Shown here one piece after another: positions 36,387 through 49,292 of a stretch of 64,000 bases of DNA. A program made the translations under genes and the position numbers. Within the stretch, counting starts at the first letter, position 1; every line of letters starts with the position of its first letter. The stretch lies in NCBI RefSeq assembly GCF_028882255.1, contig NZ_JARBUY010000004.1:446328-510327 (forward strand). Reading direction: 5' to 3'. The notes beneath the pieces are model-generated. The model had not been told where the DNA came from. It did not search any database and was given only the letters and a program-made list of their open reading frames with translations. This DNA comes from Maribacter polysaccharolyticus. GTDB taxonomy: Bacteria > Bacteroidota > Bacteroidia > Flavobacteriales > Flavobacteriaceae.

Positions 36387-38003
36387 ATGTTCAGACGAAT
36401 TTCCGCATATGTTTTTCTCTTTTTCATTGGCGCTGCGTTGGTGCAATGTGCGAGCCGTGGAAGGCCTACAGGAGGCCCAAAAGATGTTACCCCCCCTCAA
36501 TTGGTAAAGGCCGATCCCGAAAACATGTCGATTAATTTCAAGGCCAACAAGATTCGATTGTATTTTGATGAATTGATAAAGTTGGAAGACGTTCAGGAAC
36601 AACTGATCATCTCACCTCCGCTGAAAACCACGCCGGTGATCACCCCTCAAGGAAGTGCCAGCAAATATGTCGAGATCGTCATCAAGGACACCCTTCAGGA
36701 GAACACGACCTATACCATGAATTTTGGCCAGAGTATCGTGGACAATAATGAAGGTAATCCGAATCGGTTTTTCACTTATGTATTTTCTACCGGGAGTTAT
36801 ATCGATTCCCTGGAAATCAAGGGAGCCGTGAAAGATGCCTTTAATCAAAAAGTCGATGATTTCGTCAGTGTGATGCTCTATGAGATCGACTCGGCCTATA
36901 CCGACTCTACCATTTTCAAAAAACCCCCGAACTATATTACCAATACCTTGGATAGTGCCGTTATTTTCACCTTAAGAAATCTAAAGGCGGGAAAATACGC
37001 ATTGTTCGCCTTGAAAGATGGGAACAAAAACAATATGTTCGACCAAAACCAGGATAAAATAGGTTTTATCAAAGACACTGTATCGATACCTACCGATTCG
37101 ACCTTTCTCCTAACGTTATTCAACGAAATCCCGAATTATAAAATTTCGGTGCCTAGTTTTGCTGCCGAAAATAAAATCATGTTCGGTTATTTTGGGGATG
37201 GAAAGGATATTGACATATCGCTTCTCACTGAAATCCCCGATACGGTGAAAACCACCACCCTCAAGGAGTTCGAAAAAGATACCCTCAACTTTTGGTTTAC
37301 CCCTTTTGAAATGGATTCCTTGATTTTTGCAGTCAGGAACGAAACGTTCAACGCCATCGACACCTTTACGGTCAAACCCCGTAAGGTAGCTTTTGATTCT
37401 TTGAAAATCGAAGCCAACCAAAGTGGATCCGTGGATTTCCATACGCCCATGACCCTAAGGACCAATACGCCCTTGACCGCGATCGATACTTCTAAAATAT
37501 GGATGATCGATAAAGATTCCCTCTATGTCGATTTTACGGCCACCTTGGACAGTATACAAAATAAAGTGGATTTTGATTTTACCAAGGAACCTGAAGAAAA
37601 ATACGTTTTAGGACTATACCCTGGGGCGCTTACCGATTTCTTCGGAAGCCAAAACGATACCCTCTATATCCGTTTTTCGACCAAGAGCTATGCCGATTAC
37701 GGCAACTTGAGTGTGAACATCATCGCCCGTCCCGAAGATTATCCCATGGTAGTTCAACTAACCAAGGAAAACGGGGAAATAAAACGTGAGCTGTATGCCG
37801 ACGAACCCCAATTGTTCGAATTCAACCGGCTAGAACCCTCCAAATACCTTGTTCGTGTCATTTTTGATGCGAACGGGAACAAGAAGTGGGATACCGGAAA
37901 TTATTTAAAAGGCATACAACCCGAAAGGGTGACCTATTATCCCGATGTCATTGAATTAAGGGCCAATTGGGAGATGGAGCAGACCTTTAGGATTTCAGAA
38001 TAA
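36387..38003 (+). CDS. Ig-like (Big_5) domain lipoprotein
   Basis: The 538-residue protein has a lipoprotein signal with Cys at residue 22 (FIGAALVQCASRG). GGPKDVTPPQL then leads into the Ig-like SbsA-type domain (KADPENMSINFKANKIRLYF, in parts, and TYTMNFGQSIVDNNEGN). Further beta domains include a SdrD/Cna-like block (LKAGKYALFALKDGNKNNMF, about 200) and a repeat of it near the end (PSKYLVRVIFDANGNKKWDT). It is a conserved surface or periplasmic lipoprotein of Flavobacteriia without a known function. It overlaps the next convergent gene by 17 bases. Confidence 0.85.
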   Translation: MFRRISAYVFLFFIGAALVQCASRGRPTGGPKDVTPPQLVKADPENMSINFKANKIRLYFDELIKLEDVQEQLIISPPLKTTPVITPQGSASKYVEIVIKDTLQENTTYTMNFGQSIVDNNEGNPNRFFTYVFSTGSYIDSLEIKGAVKDAFNQKVDDFVSVMLYEIDSAYTDSTIFKKPPNYITNTLDSAVIFTLRNLKAGKYALFALKDGNKNNMFDQNQDKIGFIKDTVSIPTDSTFLLTLFNEIPNYKISVPSFAAENKIMFGYFGDGKDIDISLLTEIPDTVKTTTLKEFEKDTLNFWFTPFEMDSLIFAVRNETFNAIDTFTVKPRKVAFDSLKIEANQSGSVDFHTPMTLRTNTPLTAIDTSKIWMIDKDSLYVDFTATLDSIQNKVDFDFTKEPEEKYVLGLYPGALTDFFGSQNDTLYIRFSTKSYADYGNLSVNIIARPEDYPMVVQLTKENGEIKRELYADEPQLFEFNRLEPSKYLVRVIFDANGNKKWDTGNYLKGIQPERVTYYPDVIELRANWEMEQTFRISE

Positions 38004-38766
38004 ACCCGTCCCTATCATCCAGGAATTTAAGCTTTTCCCTTAGGGCAACAATATGGTCTTTTTTTAATGTGGCATAAAGGATCGTTTCCGATTCGGAAAA
38101 TACTATTTGTTCTCCCAAGCAATCATATACGGCCGAATGACCGGAATATTCATAACCCGAAGCATCGAAACCACAGCGGTTTACCCCGATACAATACGAC
38201 ATGTTCTCAATGGCACGGGCTTTTAGAAGGGCGTCCCAGGCAGCGATTCGTTGTTTGGGCCAATTGGCCACATAAACCAGTACATCGTAATCCCCTGTAT
38301 TCCTGGCCCAAACCGGGAAACGAAGATCATAACATATCATGGGGTTGATCCTAAACCCTTTATAATCTATAATCAATCGATCAGTCCCCGTAGCATAGAC
38401 CTTGTCTTCCCCTGCCAAGGTGAAAGCATGTCGTTTGTCATAGTGTGTGACCGTCCCATCCGCTTCAACAAAAAATAACCGATTGTAATAATTACCCCCT
38501 TCTTTATGGGCGATACTCCCCATGATGGCCGTCTGGTATGTTTTGGCCTCCAGCAGCATCCAGTCCAAGGTTTTACGACTTTCAGCCGTATCTATATTCC
38601 CGGGGTTCATGGTAAACCCCGTAGTGAACATTTCGGGCAAAACCACAACGTCGACCTTTGGGGAAAGTGATTTGAATTTCCCACTCAGACCTGCCCTATT
38701 CCTTTCCGGATCCTCCCAGGCCAATGGGGTCTGGACCAAGGCAATGTTCAATTCATTCTGTCCCAT
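37987..38766 (-). CDS. Nitrilase-family amidase (omega-amidase/YafV-like)
   Basis: The 259-residue carbon-nitrogen hydrolase has the Glu-Lys-Cys triad: E in VVVLPEMFTTGF (about residue 44), K in HYDKRHAFTLAGE (about 112) and C in MICYDLRFPVWAR (about 144). The closest known role is omega-amidase (2-oxoglutaramate and 2-oxosuccinamate repair). The 3' end overlaps that of the Ig-like lipoprotein gene by 17 bases. The Nudix gene lies 3 bases upstream in the same direction, suggesting an operon. Confidence 0.9.
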   Translation of the reverse strand: MGQNELNIALVQTPLAWEDPERNRAGLSGKFKSLSPKVDVVVLPEMFTTGFTMNPGNIDTAESRKTLDWMLLEAKTYQTAIMGSIAHKEGGNYYNRLFFVEADGTVTHYDKRHAFTLAGEDKVYATGTDRLIIDYKGFRINPMICYDLRFPVWARNTGDYDVLVYVANWPKQRIAAWDALLKARAIENMSYCIGVNRCGFDASGYEYSGHSAVYDCLGEQIVFSESETILYATLKKDHIVALREKLKFLDDRDGFILKS

Positions 38767-38769
38767 AGA

Positions 38770-39393
38770 TCAATCAAAATAAACATTCGTATCCTTGTTC
38801 TTTACCATGGTATACAAATGGTGTAGCTGCGAATCCAGGATACGGTCCGTGGATAATTCGGGGAGCGCTTCAATATCGAAAAATGCCGCTCCGTCCATAT
38901 CGAAACCATGTTGAAGCTTTCCTTTTTCCACATGGCATAAAAATACCAATTTATAAATATAAAAGGGTTGGGGCGGATGTGGGTGCATCCGTTTATCATA
39001 AACTGCCAATAGTCGATTTACCGAACATTGAAGGCCCGTCTCCTCTTCGATTTCCTTTACAGCTACTTCAGCCGGTGTAAATCCTATATCGGCCCAACCC
39101 CCAGGGATCGTCCATTTACCATCCACCTTTTCCTTGGCCATTAAAATATGCCCTGCATCGTTCAATACAAATCCCCTGACATCGACCTTTACCGTCGGAT
39201 AATCCACATCGGGCATAAAAAAATCGTTAAGCACCGGTAAGGGCTGACGGGCCATATGACCCAACAACCGTAGACTTAGCTCCCGAAGTTCCTCATAACG
39301 TTCCTTATTGTATTCATCCTCGGCATATACCAGTCCCGTATCCGCCAAGGCCTTTATCCGTTTAACCCATTCCAGGTTTTGGTCTTTTTCCAT
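38770..39393 (-). CDS. Nudix hydrolase with N-terminal NUDIX_N domain
   Basis: The 207-residue protein has a helical N-terminal domain (about residues 1-65, the NUDIX_N type) followed by a Nudix domain with the box GWADIGFTPAEVAVKEIEEE and TGL. The first Glu of the canonical G-x5-E is Phe and Arg is Lys, both seen in this subfamily (ADP-ribose or nucleoside-diphosphate-sugar hydrolases). The metal-binding EEIEE-type glutamates are kept. It lies between the ankyrin protein and the nitrilase in one direction. Confidence 0.88.
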   Translation of the reverse strand: MEKDQNLEWVKRIKALADTGLVYAEDEYNKERYEELRELSLRLLGHMARQPLPVLNDFFMPDVDYPTVKVDVRGFVLNDAGHILMAKEKVDGKWTIPGGWADIGFTPAEVAVKEIEEETGLQCSVNRLLAVYDKRMHPHPPQPFYIYKLVFLCHVEKGKLQHGFDMDGAAFFDIEALPELSTDRILDSQLHHLYTMVKNKDTNVYFD

Positions 39394-39405
39394 AGACCAA
39401 TATTA

Positions 39406-39882
39406 CTAATTTTCGAGCAATTGGATAAGTTTGTGGTTACCCCCGATTTTGGCATGGTCCAATGCCGTAAAACCGCGGGCATCCTTAATGGAGATATCCG
39501 CCTTTTCGGCCAACAGTACTTCGACGATATCTTCCCTATTTGATGCAACGGCATAAATAAGAGGCGTTGCCCCGGTAGTACTTTGCACATTCACGTCAGC
39601 GCCATGGGCGATCAAGGCTTTCGCAACTTCGGTATGGCCTTTAAAACAAACACCCAATAAAGCCGTATGGCCCGAGCCATCCTTTGCATCCAATTCCGCG
39701 CCATTTTCAAGCAAGAACCGGGTAATCCCGAGATGTCCGTAATACGTTGCCAATATTAATGGGGTAGAGCCCCTTGAATCTTTTGAATTCAGTAAGCCTG
39801 GATCCGCTGAATGTATCTCGACTACCTTTTCCAAATTTCCTTTTCTTATTTCGTCAAAAAAATCATTTATGGTATAGGTCAT
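39406..39882 (-). CDS. Ankyrin-repeat protein linked to catalase-peroxidase
   Basis: The 158-residue protein consists of four ankyrin repeats (DSRGSTPLILATYYGHLGIT, DGSGHTALLGVCFKGHTEVA, TTGATPLIYAVASNREDIVE, DARGFTALDHAKIGGNHKLI) after a short cap. There is no signal peptide. Ankyrin proteins next to catalases are known (for example AnkB with KatB in Pseudomonas) and are needed for full catalase activity. Here it lies 104 bases downstream of katG, same strand. Confidence 0.88.
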   Translation of the reverse strand: MTYTINDFFDEIRKGNLEKVVEIHSADPGLLNSKDSRGSTPLILATYYGHLGITRFLLENGAELDAKDGSGHTALLGVCFKGHTEVAKALIAHGADVNVQSTTGATPLIYAVASNREDIVEVLLAEKADISIKDARGFTALDHAKIGGNHKLIQLLEN

Positions 39883-39986
39883 AAAATATGATGTTTTAAA
39901 ACTATCACATCAAGTACACCCCGATGTGATAGTTTATCCATTATCTAATAGGTAATATATTGATTATTCGGGTCAATCGACAAGGA

Positions 39987-42763
<2,777 letters not shown>

Positions 42764-44635
42764 TTGGCATCACATCACTTCAATTTCCTTTTTAAAGAAT
42801 CCATATATCCCATGGCCATTGTGGATCATGAAATGCGATTTTTAAACCATTCAAAATTATGGCTGGAAGAATTGGATATCAATGAACCCGACATCATTGG
42901 CAAATCGTTTTATGATATTTTCCCCGATACCCCACAGGAAATAAAAAAAATACATGGGGAATGTCTTAAACAGACCATAAAGAAACATAAAATCCAAAAA
43001 ATCGTCACTTCAGAGGGTAGGTTAAAATATATCGATTGGCAAGTGAAAGGTTGGAAGGAAGAAGAAAGGGGCCTAAGTGGATTGTTGATCGTTGCTGAGG
43101 ACATCACCATGGCGAAAAGAAATGAGGAGCTCTTGTTAAGCGTACAACAGGTAGCGAAAATAGGGGGTTGGGAATTCGATTTTGTTGCCAACAAAGCGTA
43201 TTTAAGTGATATTACGAAAGAAATACATGAACTGCCTTTGGACTATGAAATGGATTTGGACAAAGGCCTTAGGTTTTATAAGAAAGGGGAACATCGCCAA
43301 AAAATGGAAAAGGCGATAAACGAAGCCCTTACACACGGTACGCCTTGGGACATTGAAACGATTCTCATCACTGCAAATGGTCATGAACGCTGGGTAAGAA
43401 GTATCGGGGAATGTGAAATCGTGGACAATAAATGTATCCGGATCTATGGTACCTTTCAGAATATCGATCAAAAAAAACGCATTGAGTTGCACAATGAAGA
43501 AATTTCCGAAAGATTGACCATTGCCACCACCGATGCTGCCAACATCGGGATATGGGAATATCATATCAACGATGAACATGTTATATGGGATGACAACCTT
43601 CATCGCATCTACGGGGTGACCAAAGGCAGGTTTAAAGGAACCATTGAAGCCTGGAAGGCCATTATACATCCAGAGGACTATATGAGGTGCCATACTGAAT
43701 TGACCTCGACTATCGCCGACAAGAAAAATCGAACCATGGAGTTCAGGATAATTTGGCCCAATGGGGAGATCAGACATATCCGAACCGAATTTACGATTAG
43801 CCGTTACGAAAATGGCAAACCCTCACGTTTGTTGGGAGCCACTTGGGATATCACGGAATCCAAAACCACGGAACTTCAACTTAAGGACTTATTGAAGATC
43901 ACCAATGAACAGAACGAAAGTCTAATGAATTTTGCCCATATCGTCTCCCACAACCTGAGATCACATTCAAGTAACCTTTCCATGTTGACCGGCTTCCTTT
44001 TGAACGAAACGAGTGACAATGAGAAAATAAATTTGATCAAAATGCTCAATGATGCATCCTCAAGTCTCAATGAGACCGTAACCCATTTGAGTGAAGTGGT
44101 GCATGTAAAGACCAATTCGGAAGAAAAGACAAAAAAAATCAATCTACAGAAAGCCCTTAAGAAAGTAGAAAACAATATTACGGCCTTATTGCAAGAAAAG
44201 GAAGCGGTTTGTAATATGCGTATTGATGAATCGATATACATAGAAGCCATACCTGCCTATTTAGACAGTATTTTGCTCAATTTGTTCACGAACAGCATCA
44301 AATACAGCTCCCCTAAAAGAAAGCCGGTCATTACCATAGAAGCTGAAGAAAAAGAAAACAGGGTCATTTTCACATTCGCAGACAACGGTCTGGGCATTGA
44401 TCTGGACAAACACGGCAAAAAGCTGTTTGGAATGTACAAAACCTTCCATAACCACAAAGATTCCAAGGGAATTGGTCTATTCATCACCAAAAACCAAATT
44501 GAGGCCATGAACGGTAAAATCGAAGTTGAAAGTGCGGTGGATAAAGGAACCACGTTTAGACTTAGATTCCAAAAAACAATTGAAAAAGAATATCCAAAAA
44601 CAAATGAAAAAAATAAAGAGTACCTGCATTATTGA
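42764..44635 (+). CDS. PAS-domain sensor histidine kinase
   Basis: The 623-residue cytosolic kinase has three PAS domains: about residues 5-115 (NFLFKESIYPMAIVDHEMRF), about 120-240 (VQQVAKIGGWEFDFVANKAY) and about 250-370 (TTDAANIGIWEYHINDEHVI, with the PAC block). The HisKA-like region has the phospho-acceptor His396 (IVSHNLRSHSSNL), and the HATPase domain has N (NLFTNSIKYSS), G1 (FADNGLGIDL) and G2 (DSKGIGLFITK). No membrane segment is seen. TTG is used as the start because the first ATG (42812) would cut into the first PAS domain. It is coupled to the next response regulator by overlap. Confidence 0.9.
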   Translation: MASHHFNFLFKESIYPMAIVDHEMRFLNHSKLWLEELDINEPDIIGKSFYDIFPDTPQEIKKIHGECLKQTIKKHKIQKIVTSEGRLKYIDWQVKGWKEEERGLSGLLIVAEDITMAKRNEELLLSVQQVAKIGGWEFDFVANKAYLSDITKEIHELPLDYEMDLDKGLRFYKKGEHRQKMEKAINEALTHGTPWDIETILITANGHERWVRSIGECEIVDNKCIRIYGTFQNIDQKKRIELHNEEISERLTIATTDAANIGIWEYHINDEHVIWDDNLHRIYGVTKGRFKGTIEAWKAIIHPEDYMRCHTELTSTIADKKNRTMEFRIIWPNGEIRHIRTEFTISRYENGKPSRLLGATWDITESKTTELQLKDLLKITNEQNESLMNFAHIVSHNLRSHSSNLSMLTGFLLNETSDNEKINLIKMLNDASSSLNETVTHLSEVVHVKTNSEEKTKKINLQKALKKVENNITALLQEKEAVCNMRIDESIYIEAIPAYLDSILLNLFTNSIKYSSPKRKPVITIEAEEKENRVIFTFADNGLGIDLDKHGKKLFGMYKTFHNHKDSKGIGLFITKNQIEAMNGKIEVESAVDKGTTFRLRFQKTIEKEYPKTNEKNKEYLHY

Positions 44636-45005
44636 TGATGATCCCATATTTATTTATGGTACCAAAAGAATCATGAAAGAAATCGATTTTTGTGATGATA
44701 TCTTAGTCTTCAATAATGGCCAAGAGGCCATTGACGGATTATTGAACATTACCGCCCAAGGTAAAAAATTGCCTTCTGTGGTTTTTTTAGACTTGAATAT
44801 GCCCATCATGGACGGATGGGAATTTTTAGAGAATTTTATAAAAATCCCCAATAACAATCGGGAAATGGTTACCGTATATATCATAAGTTCCTCGGTAGAT
44901 CCACGGGACGTTGAACGCGTAAAGGGGTATGATATTGTTCATAACTACATACTTAAACCGATTACCCCCCAAGATCTTAAAGATGTATTGGCCGATGTAG
45001 CCTGA
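44604..45005 (+). CDS. Stand-alone response regulator (receiver domain only)
   Basis: I chose the ATG at 44604 (MKKIKSTCIIDDDPIFIYG), which gives a 133-residue receiver; the frame is open upstream inside the kinase gene. It has the acidic pocket (IIDDDP), the phospho-acceptor Asp63 (VVFLDLNMPIMDGWEF), the Ser/Thr (YIISSSVDP) and the Lys (YILKPITPQDL). There is no output domain, so it acts by protein contact, like Rcp1. It overlaps the kinase stop by 32 bases and is its evident partner. Confidence 0.93.
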   Translation: MKKIKSTCIIDDDPIFIYGTKRIMKEIDFCDDILVFNNGQEAIDGLLNITAQGKKLPSVVFLDLNMPIMDGWEFLENFIKIPNNNREMVTVYIISSSVDPRDVERVKGYDIVHNYILKPITPQDLKDVLADVA

Positions 45006-45011
45006 TTTTTT

Positions 45012-46385
45012 TCATGGGTGACTTCCCGGTGAAAAGTCCGTAGGGGCATTTTGGGGCTGATCGGTAGTCCCTGACGCACCCGTATCATTGTAAATTAACC
45101 ATTCACTGAAGGTATAGGTGGGGTTCGCTTCGATGATACCGGGCTTTCTAAGTGCCCTGCCGTCCTCAAATTCGTGATCCGTACCGGAGCCATCCTCTCC
45201 TATGACGCCAAACATGTCGATTACCGTTCCGAATGGGTCTACCAATTGTAGGTTGTCATCCCCATTGGAATCTGCAGGGCTGTTGGTACCCACGGTTACA
45301 TTAGGAGCAAAACCATAGACGGCTTCAAATTCGGAACCATTGGGTGAGATCAATAACGTACTTTCGGCTGCTATTTCATGCCCCGATAAATCGATGGTCG
45401 AGCTCGTTTCGGTATTGGCATTGGTAAAGCGATGCAATGACCAGCCTTTTAAAGGCAATACGCCTGTACCGGAATAATAAAGCTCCACAAAACGGGCCCC
45501 GGCATTATTATCAGGGTCGGCCAATTCAGAAATGAATATTGAATTTGAAGTGAATTCATCAACGACCTCGGCACATCTTTCGTTCTCAAGATCCATATCG
45601 TTTACGCCACGAATGACAAGATGGAAATCCTCATTATCCTTTAAAAGTACGCCAACGACGGTGCCGCTACCACTTGGAAGGCTACTCGACTGAAAGTCGG
45701 AATACCCACTGTTCAACAATATAATCTCATTATCGTTACAATCGATAAGCGTACGTTCGGTCTCTTCTTCCGAATCGGCATAAGACAACCCCAATTCTTC
45801 CTCTATGATTTCAACATTATTGAGTTTCACTAAGGTATTGACCATATGATCTTCCAAGTCGTCTAAGTGCACCTCCAACGGTGACAGGGCAATTTCCTGT
45901 CCACATGCCCTATAAAGATGTTGGGGGACAACACTTACAGGCAATCTACCTACCGACAAATTACCAAATGAGGTATAAACCCCTCCCAACTTATAGACCC
46001 CTTGTTGTTTTCCCAGATAGAGTCCTTTTAACCGTATATGAATTTTACTGCCCACCGGATAAAACAGGTGGGAATCACGAAGATCAAACTCCAATTGAAA
46101 TCCCTCGGTAGGATTTTCGGGACTATCCTGAAAGTGAAGGGAACTGAAAAAGTTGCCCTCCTTATCGGATGAAACGACATAGCCTTCAATGATCAGATCG
46201 TCTTGGATCTGCAGGGTACCATCAACATACAAATCCTTTACTTGGGCATAGGTCGCATTTGATTCCCACTCCGAAACACAGGATTCTTCCGGCGCCTTAA
46301 AATTCCGGTCCTTTACACATCCCAAGGGTATCATCAGGACCAGGATAGTACCCAGTGATTTTAATAGTAAGGGTGTAAACTTCAT
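45012..46385 (-). CDS. DUF5689 and lamin-tail-domain lipoprotein
   Basis: The start at 46385 (MKFTPLLLKSLGTILVLMIP then LGC) gives a lipoprotein signal with lipobox PLGC; an ATG 7 codons upstream is also possible. A DUF5689 domain (about residues 35-265, beta-rich, an OB-like fold) is followed by a lamin-tail domain (about 280-457, NSIFISELADPDNNAGARFV then VELYYSG). It lies directly between the receptor gene and the response regulator. With the TonB receptor and the endonuclease upstream it forms a locus common in Flavobacteriia, thought to take up nucleic acid or phosphate from outside. Confidence 0.88.
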   Translation of the reverse strand: MKFTPLLLKSLGTILVLMIPLGCVKDRNFKAPEESCVSEWESNATYAQVKDLYVDGTLQIQDDLIIEGYVVSSDKEGNFFSSLHFQDSPENPTEGFQLEFDLRDSHLFYPVGSKIHIRLKGLYLGKQQGVYKLGGVYTSFGNLSVGRLPVSVVPQHLYRACGQEIALSPLEVHLDDLEDHMVNTLVKLNNVEIIEEELGLSYADSEEETERTLIDCNDNEIILLNSGYSDFQSSSLPSGSGTVVGVLLKDNEDFHLVIRGVNDMDLENERCAEVVDEFTSNSIFISELADPDNNAGARFVELYYSGTGVLPLKGWSLHRFTNANTETSSTIDLSGHEIAAESTLLISPNGSEFEAVYGFAPNVTVGTNSPADSNGDDNLQLVDPFGTVIDMFGVIGEDGSGTDHEFEDGRALRKPGIIEANPTYTFSEWLIYNDTGASGTTDQPQNAPTDFSPGSHP

Positions 46386-46453
46386 TTCCTTCGTATATTT
46401 TCGCAATACTTTGTAAACTTGAGAACCGATCCGGACGTTACCTTTACGATCCC

Positions 46454-49183
46454 TTAAAAACTATAAGCCAAATTCAAAAAATACGTTCGCCCATAGCCAT
46501 ACCAATATTTTGGGGCAAAGGACGGCGTACCGCTAAGATTGTCCTGTCGTAATTGCCCATAATTTCCATTTCTACTCTGTTCATAGCCTCCAGTTCTGAA
46601 CACCGTATCAAAGACATTGTTGATACTTGCGAAAACGCTGATGTACTTTCCGTTTTTCAACCAGGATTTCCCCCCGACCAAATTCAATAAATAAAAATCT
46701 TCCAAGGGTTTCTGTTTTAATAACCTCGCGACATTCCCCTCCGTCGCATCCGGAAACCGTTGACCGGTGTCCGGGTCTATATAAAAACTCCGTGTTCTGG
46801 TTATCATTGAGATACCGGCATGGTTATTGGCCAAATAATTCGCCGTAGCCCCTACCCACCAGTATTTGGGGTCCCGGTATTCAATACCCAAAGCAAAGGC
46901 CTTTTGAGGGCCTTGAGCCAATTTATGATCCTTGACATTGGCTATACCCAAATCGACATTACCGTCAAGGTTGATCAAATCTTCCTCTGCCCCGGCCGTA
47001 TCGAAATTGACGGAAACATTGGGATAACTCGCATACAGGTACTTACCTATCGCAGCTACGGCAGAAAGTTTCACCATTGATGACAATTCATACTCCAGTC
47101 CCATTTCGATCCCCATATGCAACTTATCCAAATCGGTAATGACCTCTTGGACAAATTCGGAACCTACGCCGGCATCCACATAAAAATAATTGACATCGGT
47201 AATATTCTGAAATCGCGTATAGAAACCCGTGAACCTACCGATCAATTTAGGCAATCTTAAAAAGTAATTGACATCCAAACTACTAACGGTCTCACTTTGC
47301 AGATCGGGTACGATTTCATTGTTCTCCCTGGGGTTGATAAAGGTATTTTGAATTACTGCGGGTCTGTCTATCAAGGCAGCATTGACCTTTACCCAATGCC
47401 TACCCGTAATCTGATGCGAAAGTCCCCCTTTCAAACCAAAGTCCGAAAAGTCCTTGGTTTCACTTTCGCCCAGTGAATTATCCAAATAACGCCCATTTCT
47501 AAAAAATCCGATTCTTCGGTAATCGGTTCCTATTTGATTTACGGCAACGAACCCATTCCATTTTTTATACGTATATCCTAATTGGACAAAGGCTTTCCAC
47601 TGGTTTGCGGCCAGTTCATAATGGTAATTGAAAATATCCCCATCAAATCGTTCAGAAGGTTCATCAAGGTTGTTCGCGGTATTTGAAAAAGGATCGACAT
47701 CCTCATGGAACGCTGCCCCTAAAAGATCGTTGATCTTCGCATAATTATCAGATTTCAATTGTCTAAAAGTAAAACCAAAATCCATTTTCAGGTGATTTGA
47801 GAAGTTGATATTACCGATACTATTTATCGTTAATTGTTGGTCTTCAACGACATCATCATACAAAACATAAGCTGCTTTTTCCGAAGAATTGGCCGTATAC
47901 AATGACCCCCATTTAATTTGTGGGTCATTCAAAAAGCCCCGTTTAGCCATTTCGGCTCCAATAAAATTGGCACCGATTGAACTATTGATATAATAACTCG
48001 GCAGGTAACGATAATAGACCGGATCGGGATTCGGGGCATTGTAGTAGCCCAACCTACTTTTTGCATGGCTCCCTGATTGGTATGAAATCCCGGTATTCAA
48101 ACTAAAATTGTCCGATTCCAGATAGTGGTTCAACATAAGGATCGGTTCTACTATTTTGCGCTCCCTCGAATTGCGGATTTCACCATTTTGATACCCCCAA
48201 TAAGGGTTATAGCGATTATTGGTGAGCTGATAAACTTCCTCGGTGATTGCCGAGGATCGACCCCGTCTATTGGAAGCCAAAATCGCCGTGGCCGCCAAAC
48301 TATTCTTAGCATCCATTTTATATTCGATTGCCCCATATAAAGAGTAGGCATCGTACAAAGTTCCATGAATATAACCCTCCTTGGCCCATCTTCGAGAACC
48401 CGAAATGGAGTAGGACCATCCGTTGCCGTTCTTCGGTGAGGTGTAGGTGCCCATGACCCTACCCGTATAGGTCCTATTGGAAGCCGAAGCCGAAAAACGA
48501 AATCCCGGACGCAAACCGGAAGGTCGGGTATCTATATTGGTATTTCCCAAAATTCCGCCGAAAGTGTAATCGGAAGGATTCAAACCGTTTGAAAATTGTT
48601 GATTTCTTGTTATATCGTTCAAACCTCCCCAATTGTTCCATTGTGGACGGTCATCAAATAGTTTATTCATGGGTATTCCATTGATCATCACGATTCCGTT
48701 CCTGGAATCATAACCACGCACCCGAAAGAAAGCCTGACCGAAATCAAAAGCCGCCCTTTTCAAAAACACATCCTTTGTGGCCTGTAACAATCCCGCCGTG
48801 ACCATGGAACTTTCCTCTTCAGAAAATTCGGTGTCGGTCAAGGTGACAAGGTTATCGGTTTTGTCGAATTCAATATCCTTTTCAAGTAGAATATTCCCCA
48901 ATCCGATACTGCTTCCATTATAAAATATCGGAATCCTTTTGGAAACATAAGCGGATGCCGACACGCTAAGTATAAAATTCCCGGAATCGGACATTTGCAT
49001 TTCGAAATAACCGAATTGATCTGTTTTCACGGAAGTATGCCCCCCTTCCAAAAGAATTATTCCCTCATTAATAGGCGTCATTGAATGGGCGGAAAGTACA
49101 TAACCGGAAACCATATGCATCTCTTGGCCATAATTTATTTGGCTTAGCTGCAATGCGAAAAATGTAACTATAATGAATCGCAA
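46454..49183 (-). CDS. TonB-dependent receptor of the DUF5689/endonuclease locus
   Basis: I chose the TTG at 49183, which gives a proper signal peptide (MRFIIVTFFALQLSQINYGQ); a longer TTG start at 49234 would put 17 unsuited residues ahead of it. The 909-residue receptor has a CarboxypepD_reg-like domain (HMVSGYVLSAHSMTPINEGI, about 22-110), a plug with RVRGYDSRNGIVMINGIPMN (about 150), and a 22-strand barrel ending YFLNLAYSF. It reads away from the secreted endonuclease gene and is followed by the DUF5689 lipoprotein. Substrate inferred: nucleic-acid fragments or phosphate esters. Confidence 0.85.
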   Translation of the reverse strand: MRFIIVTFFALQLSQINYGQEMHMVSGYVLSAHSMTPINEGIILLEGGHTSVKTDQFGYFEMQMSDSGNFILSVSASAYVSKRIPIFYNGSSIGLGNILLEKDIEFDKTDNLVTLTDTEFSEEESSMVTAGLLQATKDVFLKRAAFDFGQAFFRVRGYDSRNGIVMINGIPMNKLFDDRPQWNNWGGLNDITRNQQFSNGLNPSDYTFGGILGNTNIDTRPSGLRPGFRFSASASNRTYTGRVMGTYTSPKNGNGWSYSISGSRRWAKEGYIHGTLYDAYSLYGAIEYKMDAKNSLAATAILASNRRGRSSAITEEVYQLTNNRYNPYWGYQNGEIRNSRERKIVEPILMLNHYLESDNFSLNTGISYQSGSHAKSRLGYYNAPNPDPVYYRYLPSYYINSSIGANFIGAEMAKRGFLNDPQIKWGSLYTANSSEKAAYVLYDDVVEDQQLTINSIGNINFSNHLKMDFGFTFRQLKSDNYAKINDLLGAAFHEDVDPFSNTANNLDEPSERFDGDIFNYHYELAANQWKAFVQLGYTYKKWNGFVAVNQIGTDYRRIGFFRNGRYLDNSLGESETKDFSDFGLKGGLSHQITGRHWVKVNAALIDRPAVIQNTFINPRENNEIVPDLQSETVSSLDVNYFLRLPKLIGRFTGFYTRFQNITDVNYFYVDAGVGSEFVQEVITDLDKLHMGIEMGLEYELSSMVKLSAVAAIGKYLYASYPNVSVNFDTAGAEEDLINLDGNVDLGIANVKDHKLAQGPQKAFALGIEYRDPKYWWVGATANYLANNHAGISMITRTRSFYIDPDTGQRFPDATEGNVARLLKQKPLEDFYLLNLVGGKSWLKNGKYISVFASINNVFDTVFRTGGYEQSRNGNYGQLRQDNLSGTPSFAPKYWYGYGRTYFLNLAYSF

Positions 49184-49292
49184 TTTAACAAGGATATGGT
49201 TGGCTTTCCTGTTAAATATATTAAGAATACACAACTTTTGTGGCTTTTTACTTAATAATTATTATTTTTCATGTGTATTTTTACGAATAACA

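Noticed and set aside
37987-38003. Overlap of the Ig-like lipoprotein and nitrilase genes as a sign of a frameshift
   Set aside because: Both proteins end at normal places for their families; it is a plain 17-base convergent overlap.
44526-44603. 26-codon upstream extension of the response regulator
   Set aside because: It lies inside the kinase gene and adds no receiver-domain sequence; the ATG at 44604 starts right before the first beta strand.
49184-49292. 39-codon upstream extension of the secreted endonuclease
   Set aside because: It would bury the signal peptide that begins at 49293 and runs into the divergent receptor gene.
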